Below are positions 11,427-22,176 of a stretch of DNA of 64,000 nt, piece by piece. Under the pieces are notes generated by a model that saw nothing but the letters and a program-made list of their open reading frames with translations, searched no databases and had not been told where the DNA came from. A program made the position numbers and the translations under genes. The stretch lies in assembly GCA_022393335.1 (NCBI GenBank), contig JAJEKB010021159.1, positions 543,912 through 607,911 of the forward strand. Reading direction: 5' to 3'. Within the stretch, counting starts at the first letter, position 1, and every line of letters starts with the position of its first letter. Source of the stretch: Macrotrachela quadricornifera (lineage: Eukaryota; Rotifera; Eurotatoria; Philodinida; Philodinidae).

Positions 11427-14416
11427 TGAACCTTTCGCCTCTAGCAATTCCTTTTTTCAGTTCGTCCTCTTTATTTCAAACTAACATGAGAAGTTCGTTT
11501 TTGGATAGAGCTAAAAAAAAATTTTCATATTTTGATTATAAGCTTTTTAGTTCTATTCTTTCTGAGTGGGAAAGTTGCCCGCTACTTTCTTCTTGTTTTT
11601 CTTTGTGGAAGAATTATATGTGTGTGGATTCTTCTATTTCTCTTTCTTCTTTGCATCTTCTTATGTTTAATGTTCGTGGCTTAGATACACGCTGGGAAGA
11701 AGTTCTACTTCTTATTTCCTCTTCAAACTCTGATATTGTCATACTTCTAGAAACAGGCAGGATAAATCTTTCTTTCTATTATCAATCCTTTCCGAACTTT
11801 AAACTGTTCTTTCAGCCAGGTGAAAATAGAAATGGAGGTGTTTTGATTCTAGTTCGAAATGAAATTCAAGTTAACAGAATTGATTGTAGTGTAGCTAATG
11901 TTTGTATCATTGATGTTAAGCTGGAGGAAGAAATTAGGATTGTTGGTGTGTATGCTCCAGATAGTCGTTCGTGGGATTGGATGGATTTATCTGATTTTGT
12001 TTCGGATAGATGTGTCCTTTTCGGTGATTTTAATGTTGATTTAGAGCAGGATGGCAATAAAGCTAAAATGTTAATGGATTGGGCGGACTCGATTTGTTTA
12101 TCCCCTTTTGTTCCTATTGGTCCTACTTCACTTCGTTCTGATAGAATTATAGATTTTGCTTTTGCTAATTTTGCTAATATTGAAATACAAAAATTTATCT
12201 CTAACACTACTAGTGATCATTTTCCAATTCTTTCTATTATACCAGTGAAATGTAAGAAACTGGTTAAGGGTAAATCATCTCATTGGAAAGTATTTAGTCT
12301 CTTCACAGAATACACATTTTCATATTGGGAGAAAATTTGGAATGGTCAAAACTATGATGCTTCATATAATGATTATATCAAATTTCTTAATCTATTAGTA
12401 GCTCGTTGTACGGTATTTTTTCCATTAGACAAATATCGAATAGCTATTCCTCCTCAACTACGTTGCTTCATGTCATATGTTCGGGCTCTCTCTTTCCGGC
12501 AAATTCGTACAAAAAATAGTGAATTGAAAAGACAAATTTATTGTTTGAGAAAACAAGTTAAATCAGAACTTAAATATTTTGTTACGTCTCAACTTTCTTC
12601 TGCTCTTCAGGTGAGACATACTTCATCTTCTATGTCTGTTTCTTTCTGGTCCAAAGTCAAACGTTTCATTAAACCTTCTTCTTCGTCTCTTGTTGGTTTT
12701 ATATCTTCCTCGGGTCATGTTGTCAAAGATTCAATGAGTATGTGTGGTATGGCTGCTGATTTTTATGAAGATTTTTTTCGTAAATCGGATAATATTGTTA
12801 GACCCCATCCTTATGTTGATGCACCCTGCATTGATTTTGACAATAATGATGATTCTATTCCAGATGTTTCGCTTGAAGAACTTTGTATGACTGTCAATGA
12901 TATGAAAAAGAAGAAATCTGTTGATGCACATGGTCTAAATAACTACATGTTTAATTTCTTACACTCTTCTCATTGGTCTTTTCTTCTTCAGCTTTACAAT
13001 CTCTCTTTTTCTTCGTCTTTTCTTCCATCGTCTTGGAAAGATACTAGAATTTTACTTTTAGCCAAAACTGATTCTGTTTGTTTACCATCTCAAACTAGAC
13101 CTATCTCTTTATTAGATTGTTTTCAAAAAGTTGGAGAAAAATTATTTTTGACAAGATTTCGTGATGTTTTGAATAGAAGAGGTTTGCTACCAAATAATCA
13201 ATCTGGGTTTAGAGAAAAGTTCAGATTACAAACTAGATTATTGTTGTTTTTGGAAGACATATATAGTTATTTATCAAATAGCTCTCCAGTGTCGACGCTC
13301 TTTGTGGACTTCAAGAGTGCTTTTGATATGTTATGGCATGAAGGCTGTATAGGGAAATTTCGTCGTATAGGAATCCCTGTTGCATTTACTAATTGGATTG
13401 GCTCATGGCTTCGAAATCGTAGAGGTTTCATTGAAATAAATAATAAAAGATCTAGATGGTTTAGAATTGAGAAAGGTGGTCCTCAAGGTAGTTCTCTTAC
13501 TCCAACTGTTTTTATTTCTTATCATGCAGATATGTCTAACTTTTTATCGTTTTCCTCTTCTCATCTTTTTGCTGATGATTTGGCAGCTATATTTGCTGGT
13601 AGTATTGGCGAACAGTACTCTATACAATGTATTGATCTTGAAAGAAGAATGAAGCTGTTTTGTGATCAGCTTGAATATTATTGTCTCCTGACGGTTCAGC
13701 CCATTAACTATAATAAAACTGAATGTCTATGGAGTTCACGTGCTCCACGTTCGGCTCCATTTAACGTTGCAATAGGCGGTAATAGTATTATATGGTCTAA
13801 AGAATTCAAGTACTTAGGGTACTTCATTTCGCCTAGATTAGGTTGGGGAAAACTCATTCACAAGACAATGTTAAAAATTAGTCAACGACTAGTTTTGATT
13901 AATTCCTTCAGGTTTTTTGGTAAAACTTCATCTCTTTTAAAACGAGCTCTATTTTCCTCTTATATTCTTCCTCTATTCACATGGTTATATCCAATTTTTC
14001 CACTTTTTACTGATCTTCAACGCTCTTGTCTGTCTCATTTTTATTTTACATGTCTTAAACGTTCCCTTAATTGCCTAGGTTTTGATGATTTTCTCTTTGC
14101 GTATCTTTTTGATGAACTTTCTCTTGAAGACAGATGTTATAAATATTGGAACCGATACTTAATAGCATTGGCTGATTCAATTGATGGCGAACTGATTTTT
14201 GAGCATTCATCTCTTAACACTTTTAGACAATCATGGGTAGATCGTGAATTTTCTATTAAGTGGTTGAGAGTTTCTAAACGATTTATTGACAATGAATCAG
14301 TGTTTGAAAGATGTATGAAGTGGGTTTCTTCCAATTCTTCTCTTTCTTCTCTTCCTTCTTTTGAAATAGAGGATGTTCAACTCCTCATTTTTTTTCCGGA
14401 ATCTTTTCTTGCTTAG
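11426..14416 (+). CDS. LINE ORF2, APE-type endonuclease plus reverse transcriptase
   Basis: 996 residues. An N-terminal endonuclease/exonuclease/phosphatase domain (about 75-275) shows LLMFNVRGL, DIVILLETGR, NGGVLILVR, VGVYAPDS, LFGDFNVDL and the terminal SDHFPIL. The reverse transcriptase occupies about 535-790: RPISLLDCFQKVGEK, the motif-A aspartate in LFVDFKSAFD, KGGPQGSSLTP, and catalytic LFADDLAA near residue 715. The long C-terminal tail (about 790-996) has no RNase H that I can recognise. It should nick the target and reverse-transcribe the element RNA. The start codon shares one base with the ORF1 stop, so initiation likely depends on ORF1 translation. No frameshift or stop is visible. 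Confidence 0.92.
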   Translation: MNLSPLAIPFFSSSSLFQTNMRSSFLDRAKKKFSYFDYKLFSSILSEWESCPLLSSCFSLWKNYMCVDSSISLSSLHLLMFNVRGLDTRWEEVLLLISSSNSDIVILLETGRINLSFYYQSFPNFKLFFQPGENRNGGVLILVRNEIQVNRIDCSVANVCIIDVKLEEEIRIVGVYAPDSRSWDWMDLSDFVSDRCVLFGDFNVDLEQDGNKAKMLMDWADSICLSPFVPIGPTSLRSDRIIDFAFANFANIEIQKFISNTTSDHFPILSIIPVKCKKLVKGKSSHWKVFSLFTEYTFSYWEKIWNGQNYDASYNDYIKFLNLLVARCTVFFPLDKYRIAIPPQLRCFMSYVRALSFRQIRTKNSELKRQIYCLRKQVKSELKYFVTSQLSSALQVRHTSSSMSVSFWSKVKRFIKPSSSSLVGFISSSGHVVKDSMSMCGMAADFYEDFFRKSDNIVRPHPYVDAPCIDFDNNDDSIPDVSLEELCMTVNDMKKKKSVDAHGLNNYMFNFLHSSHWSFLLQLYNLSFSSSFLPSSWKDTRILLLAKTDSVCLPSQTRPISLLDCFQKVGEKLFLTRFRDVLNRRGLLPNNQSGFREKFRLQTRLLLFLEDIYSYLSNSSPVSTLFVDFKSAFDMLWHEGCIGKFRRIGIPVAFTNWIGSWLRNRRGFIEINNKRSRWFRIEKGGPQGSSLTPTVFISYHADMSNFLSFSSSHLFADDLAAIFAGSIGEQYSIQCIDLERRMKLFCDQLEYYCLLTVQPINYNKTECLWSSRAPRSAPFNVAIGGNSIIWSKEFKYLGYFISPRLGWGKLIHKTMLKISQRLVLINSFRFFGKTSSLLKRALFSSYILPLFTWLYPIFPLFTDLQRSCLSHFYFTCLKRSLNCLGFDDFLFAYLFDELSLEDRCYKYWNRYLIALADSIDGELIFEHSSLNTFRQSWVDREFSIKWLRVSKRFIDNESVFERCMKWVSSNSSLSSLPSFEIEDVQLLIFFPESFLA

Positions 14417-14567
14417 TTTCTTTTCTCTCTTGGTTTTTGTTTGTCTCTTTGCTTTTTTTTTTTTTTTTGCTCTTTTTCTTCTTTTTTTTGTACTGCCAGG
14501 ACCTTATGGTCATCAGTTTTTACTGCATAAATAAAAAAAAAAAAAAAAAAAAGAAAGTTTGTGTGTT

Positions 14568-15156
14568 TGTTCGTTTTGCATTTCAACACGGTACGATCAA
14601 ATGCAATGAAATTTTGCAGGGAGTATCTTCTCGACCAGGAGAAGGTCGTAGGATACTTTTCGATCCAAAATTTCCCTTTGAAGGGGGGTTTGCCCCCTCT
14701 TATAGTTGGATCTACTACAATAAATACCTTTTTCAGAGAATTCGTGCGTATTATTGTTTGTCCAATAATTTGGGGACGAAAATATGTAAAAGCCTGCGTT
14801 TTTTGCCATGAGGCCAAGGTTGCCAGATCTTTCGAATGCCCCGGAAAAATTCCGAAATTTACGCTTTTTCCAGAAGGCATCCCGAATTTCCGGATTCTTC
14901 CAACTTTTGGTATTTTTTCCGAACTATGATATTTTCCAAATTTCATATTTTTGAAGAGTTTTTCATGATTTTTAGTGAAATTGCGACTAACCATTATCAT
15001 GCCATCTTTGTTCTCCTACAGTCATTGGCATATTTTGTATTGTAAAACTAATAGTACAAGGATGCTAGGTTTAATATAAAACTCTTTTCAAACTACACTC
15101 TTTTATATTCATGTAAAACTTATTTGACTCAATAATATTCACACATGAATCTGATC
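14568..15156. other. Intergenic stretch
   Basis: No gene is supported. Open frames on both strands here overlap each other and show no domain. A G/C hairpin (AGGGGGG ... CCCCCT) lies near 14682-14698. Confidence 0.4.
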
Positions 15157-15844
15157 AATTATCAAGGGGGAAACAGCAAGACTTTTGAACTTGAAGTACT
15201 TTATTCTACTGTGAAGTACTTTGAGCTACTTTACTCGTATCTGGAGCTACTTCCTAGGTAATTTGACCTACTTTGAAGTACTTTACGCTACTTTACATGT
15301 ACTTTGTGCTACTTTGTGCTACTTCCAGCCACTTGAACTACTTTGGGCTACTCCGACTACTTTAAGTTTCAAAAACGGAACAAAAATGTTCTGTTATGAG
15401 AATGATGTCCCAAAAACAAAACAAAAACGTTCTTTTTTTGCGAATGGGTTCCCAAAAATAGAACAAAAATGCTCTGTATGGGAATAGTTCCGAAAAAAGA
15501 ACAAAAATATTCTGTTATGTGAATAATTTTCATAACAGAACAAAATTGTTCTGTTTTTGAGAATCTATTCCCAGAAACGGAACAATAGTGTTCTGTTTTT
15601 GCGACATTTTCCCCAAAACGGAACACTTTGAAGTACTCGGCGTAATTGTAAGTACTTCCTCATACTTTAAAGTACTTTGACGTAATTTAAAAGTACTTTC
15701 AGCTACTATAAGCTAATTTGGGTTACTTTACGCGACTTTGGATTACTTTAAGCTACTTTCAGTCACTTTGAAGTACTTTATACTACTTTTGTATTTTATT
15801 GTACTTTTCGACTTCAAGTCTGCTGTTTCCCCCTTGTCAATTAT
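15157..15844. mobile_element. TIR element built of internal minisatellites
   Basis: The ends are inverted copies (CAAGGGGGAAACAGCA on the left and TGCTGTTTCCCCCTTG on the right). Inside, two outer blocks (about 15185-15365 and 15625-15810) are tandem variants of about ten bases, TTTGAAGTAC/TTTGAGCTAC. The centre (about 15370-15620) is a tandem array of about 50-bp units, each with the self-complementary GAACAAAAATGTTC and a CCCAAAAA spacer. No coding frame is convincing. Confidence 0.7.
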
Positions 15845-16238
15845 GGTCATATTTGTTAAAAATTAAGTCAAATACTACACCAAATCTCACGTAAAAAATT
15901 TTTGATAGAAAGGAGGAGTAGCAATAAGGCATATTTTGGGACCAAAAAACTAGGCTACAAGACATATATATTCGGAATCAGCTTCGAATTCTGAGTGTTG
16001 TGGATATTTTAGAATGTTCAAAGTCAGAAAAAAGATTTCTTCGTCCCTGACCTCCTGACCAAGTCTATGAGGACCAAGTCAAAAATTTTTTTTGAAATTA
16101 AACAGAAAAGAGATCTAGTCCTATGCATCAGAGTGTGCTGATTACGAATATCTCAACCAGAGATCATGAAAACACTTCCTTATCAAATAAGACCAAGAAT
16201 AAGAATAGGCCTAAATCCTCATTTTTTCCGATTTTTGA
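15845..16238. other. Intergenic stretch
   Basis: No gene seen. Near 15968 GGAATCAGCTTCGAATTCTGAG resembles the core motif shared by the palindromic elements, so this may be an eroded element. Confidence 0.35.
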
Positions 16239-17366
16239 TCTCATAGACTGGTCAAATAGGGTCTGTATTAGTCTGAAATAGTCTGTCTACACGTAATTCC
16301 CTGTGCTCTTTACGAATCTGAAAGAATTAATTTGATCGAACTTAATCGTACAAGGTGAGCCGAATCACCGGCAGAATTATGGGTTCCATTTTGGGTCATA
16401 AATGGGACATGGCTGAAAGTGTACTTAGCAACCTTTAAACAAGAAGATTTTTTTCAGGACATAGATTATGCAACGGACTTTCTAATGATATGTTTGTTGA
16501 GTAGAAACTCAATGTCTTAAGTCAGCAACCAAAGGTCTCTTTTCCAGACCCGATTTTGGGTCTTTTTTATCAATATTTCAAAGGTTTTGACCAGAAAAAC
16601 TCTAGTTTGAGTCGAAACTAGTATGATATTTGGAATCATTATAAAAAACCGAGTTAGGCTATGTATAATTTAACAATTTTCTTTAACTTGTTTTTCCGTC
16701 GAAAAATTTGCCCCTAGTCTCCCTCAGAGATCAGCTGAAAAATGAAGTCATGGATAATGCTGTTATTATTAATAAAATATCTCATATTTTGTCATCTTAT
16801 AACTATATACAACTTTTGAAGTTTGTTTATAACGTCCAAATACTGTTTTTCACGGAATTCATTTTTCAGCTGATCTCTGAGGGCGACTAGGGGCAAATTT
16901 TTCGAAGGAAAAACAAGTTGAAGAAAATTGTTAAATTATACATAGCCTAACTCGGTTTTTTATAATGATTCCAAATATCATACTAGTTTCGACTCAAACT
17001 AGAGTTTTTCTGGTCAAAACCTTTGAAATATTGATAAAAAAGACCCAAAATCGGGTCTGGAAAAGAGACCTTTGGTTGCTGACTTAAGACATTGAGTTTC
17101 TACTCAACAAACATATCATTAGAAAGTCCGTTGCATAATCTATGTCCTGAAAAAAATCTTCTTGTTTAAAGGTTGCTAAGTACACTTTTAGCCATGTCCC
17201 ATTTATGACCCAAAATAGAACCCACAATTCTGCCGATGATTCGCTTCACCTTTTACGATTAAGTTCGATCAGATTAATTTTTTCAGATTCGTAAAGAGCA
17301 CAGGGAATTACGTGTAGACAGACTATTTCAGACTAGTACAGACCCTATTTGACCAGTCTGTGAGAC
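16239..17366. mobile_element. Foldback element with about 500-bp arms
   Basis: Arms of about 500 bp (16239-16744 and 16857-17366) pair almost throughout. Examples are GACTGGTCAAATAGGGTCTG at the left end against CAGACCCTATTTGACCAGTC at the right, and CAGAGATCAGCTGAAAAATG against its complement at the inner ends. A roughly 110-bp spacer separates them. It carries the GATTCC version of the shared core motif in both arms (about 16630 and 16950-16985). No coding capacity. Confidence 0.85.
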
Positions 17367-17613
17367 AGTGACGGCAGAGCGTCATTAATCTAAGTGAGGT
17401 CCATAATATTTTTTTTCTACGATGGACTTTTATTAAAAGATGAAGCAAAATATAAGTCTTCTTTTTATTAGACCTCAGTAAAAACTACAGCGGTCATTGT
17501 GAAAACAAAACGAATTAGAAGGTACCAAAAAATAACTGTCTCCGTTCGTTCTTCGATGCAATGATTGAACCGACACTTTTCAGATCAATAGAATCTGTCT
17601 TTTATTTATATAT

Positions 17614-18243
17614 GGGCATGATCAGTCGTGTTGGTACCTCAAGATATAGGATAGGAAATAATATTATTTCAAGGACGTGTATATAATGAATTTTATACCA
17701 AATGAAAGCCCGTCAAAAATAGAATTTATTGGTACTAAATAGTAAGGGTTTTATGAACTTTGTAATGTCAAACTAAAAAATTTTGAAAAATTCTATACAT
17801 TAAAAAATGTTAAAAACCTTATATTTTCTATATAAAAAAAACACTTGATTTCTCCATAAAATTAGCTTTTTTATTATTTCTAATACCATACATGTTATAA
17901 AATACACTTATTTAATTCAGCTCTCCATGTTGTATCGATTGAATATATTTTGAAATATGTAAGGTAATATAAATAATGAAAAGAAATTAGTTTTATGAAA
18001 ACATTCAATGGTTTCTTTTCAGATAGAAAATGTGAGATTTTTGACATTTTTTAATGTATAGAATTTTTCAAAACTTTTTTAGTTTGACATTACAAAGATC
18101 ATAGAACCCTTACTATTTAGTACCAATAAGTTCCATTTTTGACGGGCTTTCATTTGGTATAAAATTCATTATATACACGTCCCTGAAATAATATTATTTC
18201 CTATCCTATATCTTGAGGTACCAACACAATTGGTCATGCGCAC
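17614..18243. mobile_element. Foldback element with about 215-bp arms
   Basis: Inverted arms about 17617-17832 and 18020-18236: GTGTTGGTACCTCAAGATAT pairs with ATATCTTGAGGTACCAACAC, and GGAAATAATATTATTTC recurs in each arm. The internal part has TACCAAATGAAAGCCCGTCAAAAA, which resembles TACCAAATTAAAGCGCGTCAAAAA in the element at 25350-26305, so the two families are related. The ends are not precisely defined. Confidence 0.8.
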
Positions 18244-19188
18244 ATATGTGTGTGTGTATACATACCTGCTTGGAAAAAATCAAACGTTCTGGGAATAAAA
18301 CAAATATAGACGAAATAAAGAAAAACTTAACATACGGACAAGAAAACATATAAGAAAGGAGGAAAAATACTTGAACAATATACAGAGAAGGGAAATATCC
18401 AAGTAAAACAAAAGAAAAAAAATACATGATATATATAAGTTGTATGTGACATCTGTGATAGAAGAATCTAGAAAAGAAAAATATATAAAAAATAGGTGAA
18501 CCACATTATCAGATAGATATGTTAGAACATGTGTCTAGTTATGTTAGATGCCGAACATAACAAATTCTAGTAATAAAAGAGAATATTCAATCCGAAAATA
18601 AGTGAGGTTCAAGCCTCACGAGCTTCCATGCTCCGCCGCCACTGCTTTATATTCTTTCGTGTCAAAATGGTATAAATTATAATCCATTTGATAGTTTCAA
18701 TCCGACGAATAAGATTTTTATCATAATGAAAATGTCATAAAAATCAAAAGAGATTACACTACTTTACTTTATTATTAATATAAAATGGATATAAAGAATA
18801 TTCGAAACGAACAAGTTATTCAAGATTTAATTAAATAAATTGCAGAGAACGTATGAGAAATTTTTATGAATAATAATCTCGTCCAACTCATTCTTTTGTT
18901 TTACTCAAACTTCTATTCAATTAATTAGAAAATTATGCTCTACATATAAATTAAATATTTGAATCGTTTAGTAGATGCGTTTCGATATAACATATATGAT
19001 ATTATTTAATATAAAAGAAAGAATAATTTATTGTTTAGCAGCTACAATTTGATCTATAATTCTAGGAGTATTTTATTTCGTATATCAATAAATTTTCAAA
19101 ATTGCATTGAATAAATCAAAACAAAAGTCTTTTTCACCTGTCAATACAACAAAATATTTTTTGTGCTTTGTTGAAGTACTAAATAATA
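18244..19188. other. Intergenic stretch
   Basis: Purine-rich and AT-rich sequence with no convincing gene. A T-arm-like hairpin (GTGAGGTTCAAGCCTCAC, about 18602-18619) stands alone and is not part of a tRNA that I can fold. Confidence 0.4.
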
Positions 19189-20160
19189 AAGGGTGTTTCA
19201 TAAGTTTCGACCCCTCTCTGTAAAATTGACGTTATTTATATGAATACATATATAGATAGTTAATTGAAATATACAGTTTTGTAGAGAATGAGAAGAGCTA
19301 TCATCTGAAATAAAAGTAGTTGAAACTGTGTCGTAGTTATGAAAAGTTATGATCATTTTATTGATGATGACTAAGCATTTAACACGTTGCGTTTTTGCAA
19401 AACAAAATGCGCTTCTAACATCTGAAGAAAAATATCGTTCTCTAGATATTTTTATATGGTTCGATAGAGCTCGACGTGCTCTACAAAAATATGAATATCG
19501 AAAAAATTCTGATACTGTTTCCAATACAAAATTTGAAGGAAATCAGATAGAGTAATGAAAATATCATATATCTTGCATGAGAGAGAGTATGTTAAACTTT
19601 CAATAACTTCGGCTGATCGACTGTTCCGTCTTCTCAAGAAGCTCGGAAAGGTTATTTTCAGCTTCAGTATGTGACGCTGCATCTCGAAACATAAATTAGT
19701 AGTCGATCAGCTAGAGTTATCGAAAGACAAGCATACTCTTTAATCCAAGATATGTGAGATTTTTATTACTCTTTCTGGTTTACTCCAAATTTTGTATTGG
19801 AAACAGCATCAGAAATTTTTTTGGTATTCATATTCTTGTAGAGCTTGTTGGACTCTATCGAATCACATAAAAATGTCCAGTAAAAATACGTAGAAAGCAA
19901 TGCTTCACTCAACTTGAATGATTTGAACATTAAAGATTTTTTTTGTTTTTGCAAAAACACAACGTGTTAAATGCTTAGTCATCATCAATAAAATGATCAT
20001 AGCTTTTCATAACTACGACACAGTTTCAACTACTTTTATTTCAGATGATAGCTCTTCTCATTCTCTACAAAACTGTGTATTTCAATTGACTATGTATATA
20101 TGTATTCATATAAATAACGTCAATTTTACAGAGAGGGGTGGAAACTTATGAAACATCCTC
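19189..20160. mobile_element. Near-perfect palindromic MITE, TA-flanked
   Basis: A 972-bp element flanked by TA (19187-19188 and 20161-20162). The ends are AAGGGTGTTTCATAAGTTT on the left and AAACTTATGAAACATCCTC on the right. Pairing continues toward the centre, with the loop around 19600-19700. The terminal AAGGGTGT..C.TAAGT resembles the TIR start of the Tc1-like transposon at 2034-4028. Internally it carries two copies of the shared core motif per arm (about 19265 and 19456; 19840 and 20053). It is non-coding. Confidence 0.85.
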
Positions 20161-20162
20161 TA

Positions 20163-21619
20163 GATTATATCTTTTTGAAAATGTGTAGAAAAGGAGAATA
20201 AATATCCGATTTTCTAAAAAATACAAAATTCTTATTAATTAGAAGTAAAATCTCCTCGAAAGATTAACGTACGGCAGATGTACTAGAAATGCACTTGGTG
20301 GTAAAGAAAAAACATTTTAATGTCTCGTTAGTTTATATAAAATTCATCTATTGATAAGCATTATGTCGAAAATGAAAAAAACCATGCTTTTCTTATTGTT
20401 TATTCGTTTTAATTGAAAAAACTCGTCGAAAAAACACTGAACGTTTTTTTTCTTATTTAAAGTATTAATCAGAAATGCTACAAAGTCATTCAAAAGTCAA
20501 TCTCATAAATTAACAACAACAATTCTAGGATCAGTATGATGATGATAATAGTATTCGAAAACGTTTTTCAAAGATGTGACGAATACCTATAGAGTATCAG
20601 AAAAATCATGCTACACTCTGAAAATGTTGCATTTCGTCTACTATCTTTTAACCAAATGGGATGATTTTTTTGTCACTAATACAGAATTCTTATCAGGAGA
20701 AAAAAGATTGCTATACATGGAAATTAAACTAAGTATATGAAGCAATCACTAAAGTTTGCATTATCTCTGTCGATCGCACCATATTTTTGCAACTCGATAA
20801 TAGTTCAAGCAGTTATTTTTCATTTAATTTTAGACTGTATTCCATTATCTCTCAAAAATTTAGTTTGAGTTCGGTGCTATTCGTTTTTCGGCCTCTAGAG
20901 AGTCATTTTTGCTAGAACGATGCGAAAGTTTTTGAAGTCTAATACACATTTCCCGGTTCCAACAGTTCCAGAATCATTTTTGCAGTCATATTTCCAAGGA
21001 TTTTCACATAGACTGTTTGGTGTGAGAGGAATGAGCACGATTTTAATCTTCAGATACTTAGGGTTTGTCTTATTTCGTGCAGCAGTTTTATAGATAAATT
21101 TCTCATTCGATCCATGGATATCACTTGATGCAGCTTTAAGTTTTGCGAGTGTTATTTGAGAAACTTGGCAAATAAACGACATGTAACATCATTGTTGTAT
21201 CTTGACACAATATTAGAAAGTCCTCGCTCTAATCATCCAAAATTGAAATCAAAGAATTTTGAAAACGTTTATTATACAAAACAAAAATGTGTAGCATGCA
21301 TGCGAAAAGAAGGGAAAAAACGGTGTGTACAATCAGTGTGAAGAGTCTAACTGAATTAAAGAAGAAAATTCAAACTAAATATTAAAAAATGTTTATGAGT
21401 AAAAGTAGATGTCTCTCTAAGGGAAAAAGTCGAAAACTATTAATAGAAAAAAGAAGAGAAAGAATATGTTGGAGGTTAGGCCTCTAACACATACCAAAAA
21501 TAAACCAGAAAAGAAACCAAGAAACCATTGTGTGCAAGACAAATAAAAAAAACTTCTCTAATCTTTATATTTTGATCCTGTTATAATCCTTAGATGTAAC
21601 AGTCTTTCACGAAACCTCA
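20163..21619. other. Intergenic stretch downstream of the chitinase-lectin-Hint gene
   Basis: No gene supported. The part nearest 21619 is presumably the 3' untranslated region of the minus-strand gene that ends at 21620. Confidence 0.4.
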
Positions 21620-22176
21620 CTAACAACGTTTTTCTTTTGAACAGATTATCAAGTATATAATGCGAATGATATGAATTGATAATCTTTTACCAGCATAAAT
21701 CATTAAACTGAGAACAGCCATATAAATAATAAAAATCAACGACATATTTGGTAACGCCCATTGGATAAACCAATGTAATCCTTGATGTTTATTGCTAACT
21801 TGTTGTTTTCTTCCTATCAGACGATACCATATTCTTATTGGTAACATCAGTTGATGTGACAGTTGATGAACTAAAGTTGATTTTAGTTGAGATGGAAAGA
21901 GTCCGAAATCAACATAACACGATGCTTGTAGACCTCCATTAACAAGCATTGTACCACTTAGTGTGAGTGGTGCATAGAAACCTTGTTTGTACGATTTTTT
22001 TATTGATACAATTTTAACAGGCTTCGAATAACTGATCAATGAATGTTTACCAACTTCTAATTGATCCGCACGTAGATAATAGTCAGTGTTTTCATTTTCA
22101 TCGACTGCACGAATTAAGTGTGTTGGTGTTAAACTCACACTGAAATTTTGAGCAGTTTCAATCGTGTAAAATAATG
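21620..22176 (-). CDS. Exon 6: C-terminal half of Hint domain, tail and stop
   Basis: The acceptor TTCTTTTAG joins in frame to give QSALFYTIETAQNFSVSLTPTHLI, where TPTH is the TxxH block B of Hint. GFYAPLTLSGTMLVNG and ASCYVDF match the conserved end of hedgehog Hint modules. The tail has GLHWFIQWALP, then a hydrophobic stretch (MSLIFIIYMAVLSLMIYA) that could be a membrane segment, and a stop at 21620. Confidence 0.8.

Larger units (their letters stand above)
9577..14550 (+). mobile_element. Full-length non-LTR retrotransposon (LINE) with two intact ORFs
   Basis: The 17-bp sequence AAGAAAGTTTGTGTGTT occurs just before the element (9560-9576) and just after its poly(A) tract (14551-14567), a target-site duplication of the kind made by target-primed reverse transcription. 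The element has a 170-bp 5' leader, ORF1 (9747-11426), ORF2 (11426-14416) and a short 3' end with a pyrimidine-rich run (about 14417-14490) and A-rich tail (about 14531-14550). Both frames are open from end to end, so this looks like a young and possibly competent copy. A jockey/CR1-like clade is suggested by the APE endonuclease plus RT layout without a visible RNase H; the clade assignment is tentative. Confidence 0.9.

Noticed and set aside
11866..12207. 113-codon minus-strand frame inside the LINE
   Set aside because: It is a shadow of ORF2, which has clear endonuclease motifs in the other strand.
14413..15000. 195-codon minus-strand frame running into the LINE tail
   Set aside because: Its C-terminal part is the poly-A/pyrimidine tract read as lysines and its remainder has no domain; other frames overlap it on both strands.
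15369..15626. 85-codon minus-strand frame FVLFLG...
   Set aside because: It is the translation of the 50-bp tandem array; repetition of the peptide follows the DNA repeat.
18602..18619. tRNA T-arm-like hairpin
   Set aside because: The stem-loop is isolated; no acceptor, D or anticodon stem can be folded around it and the loop size is not canonical.
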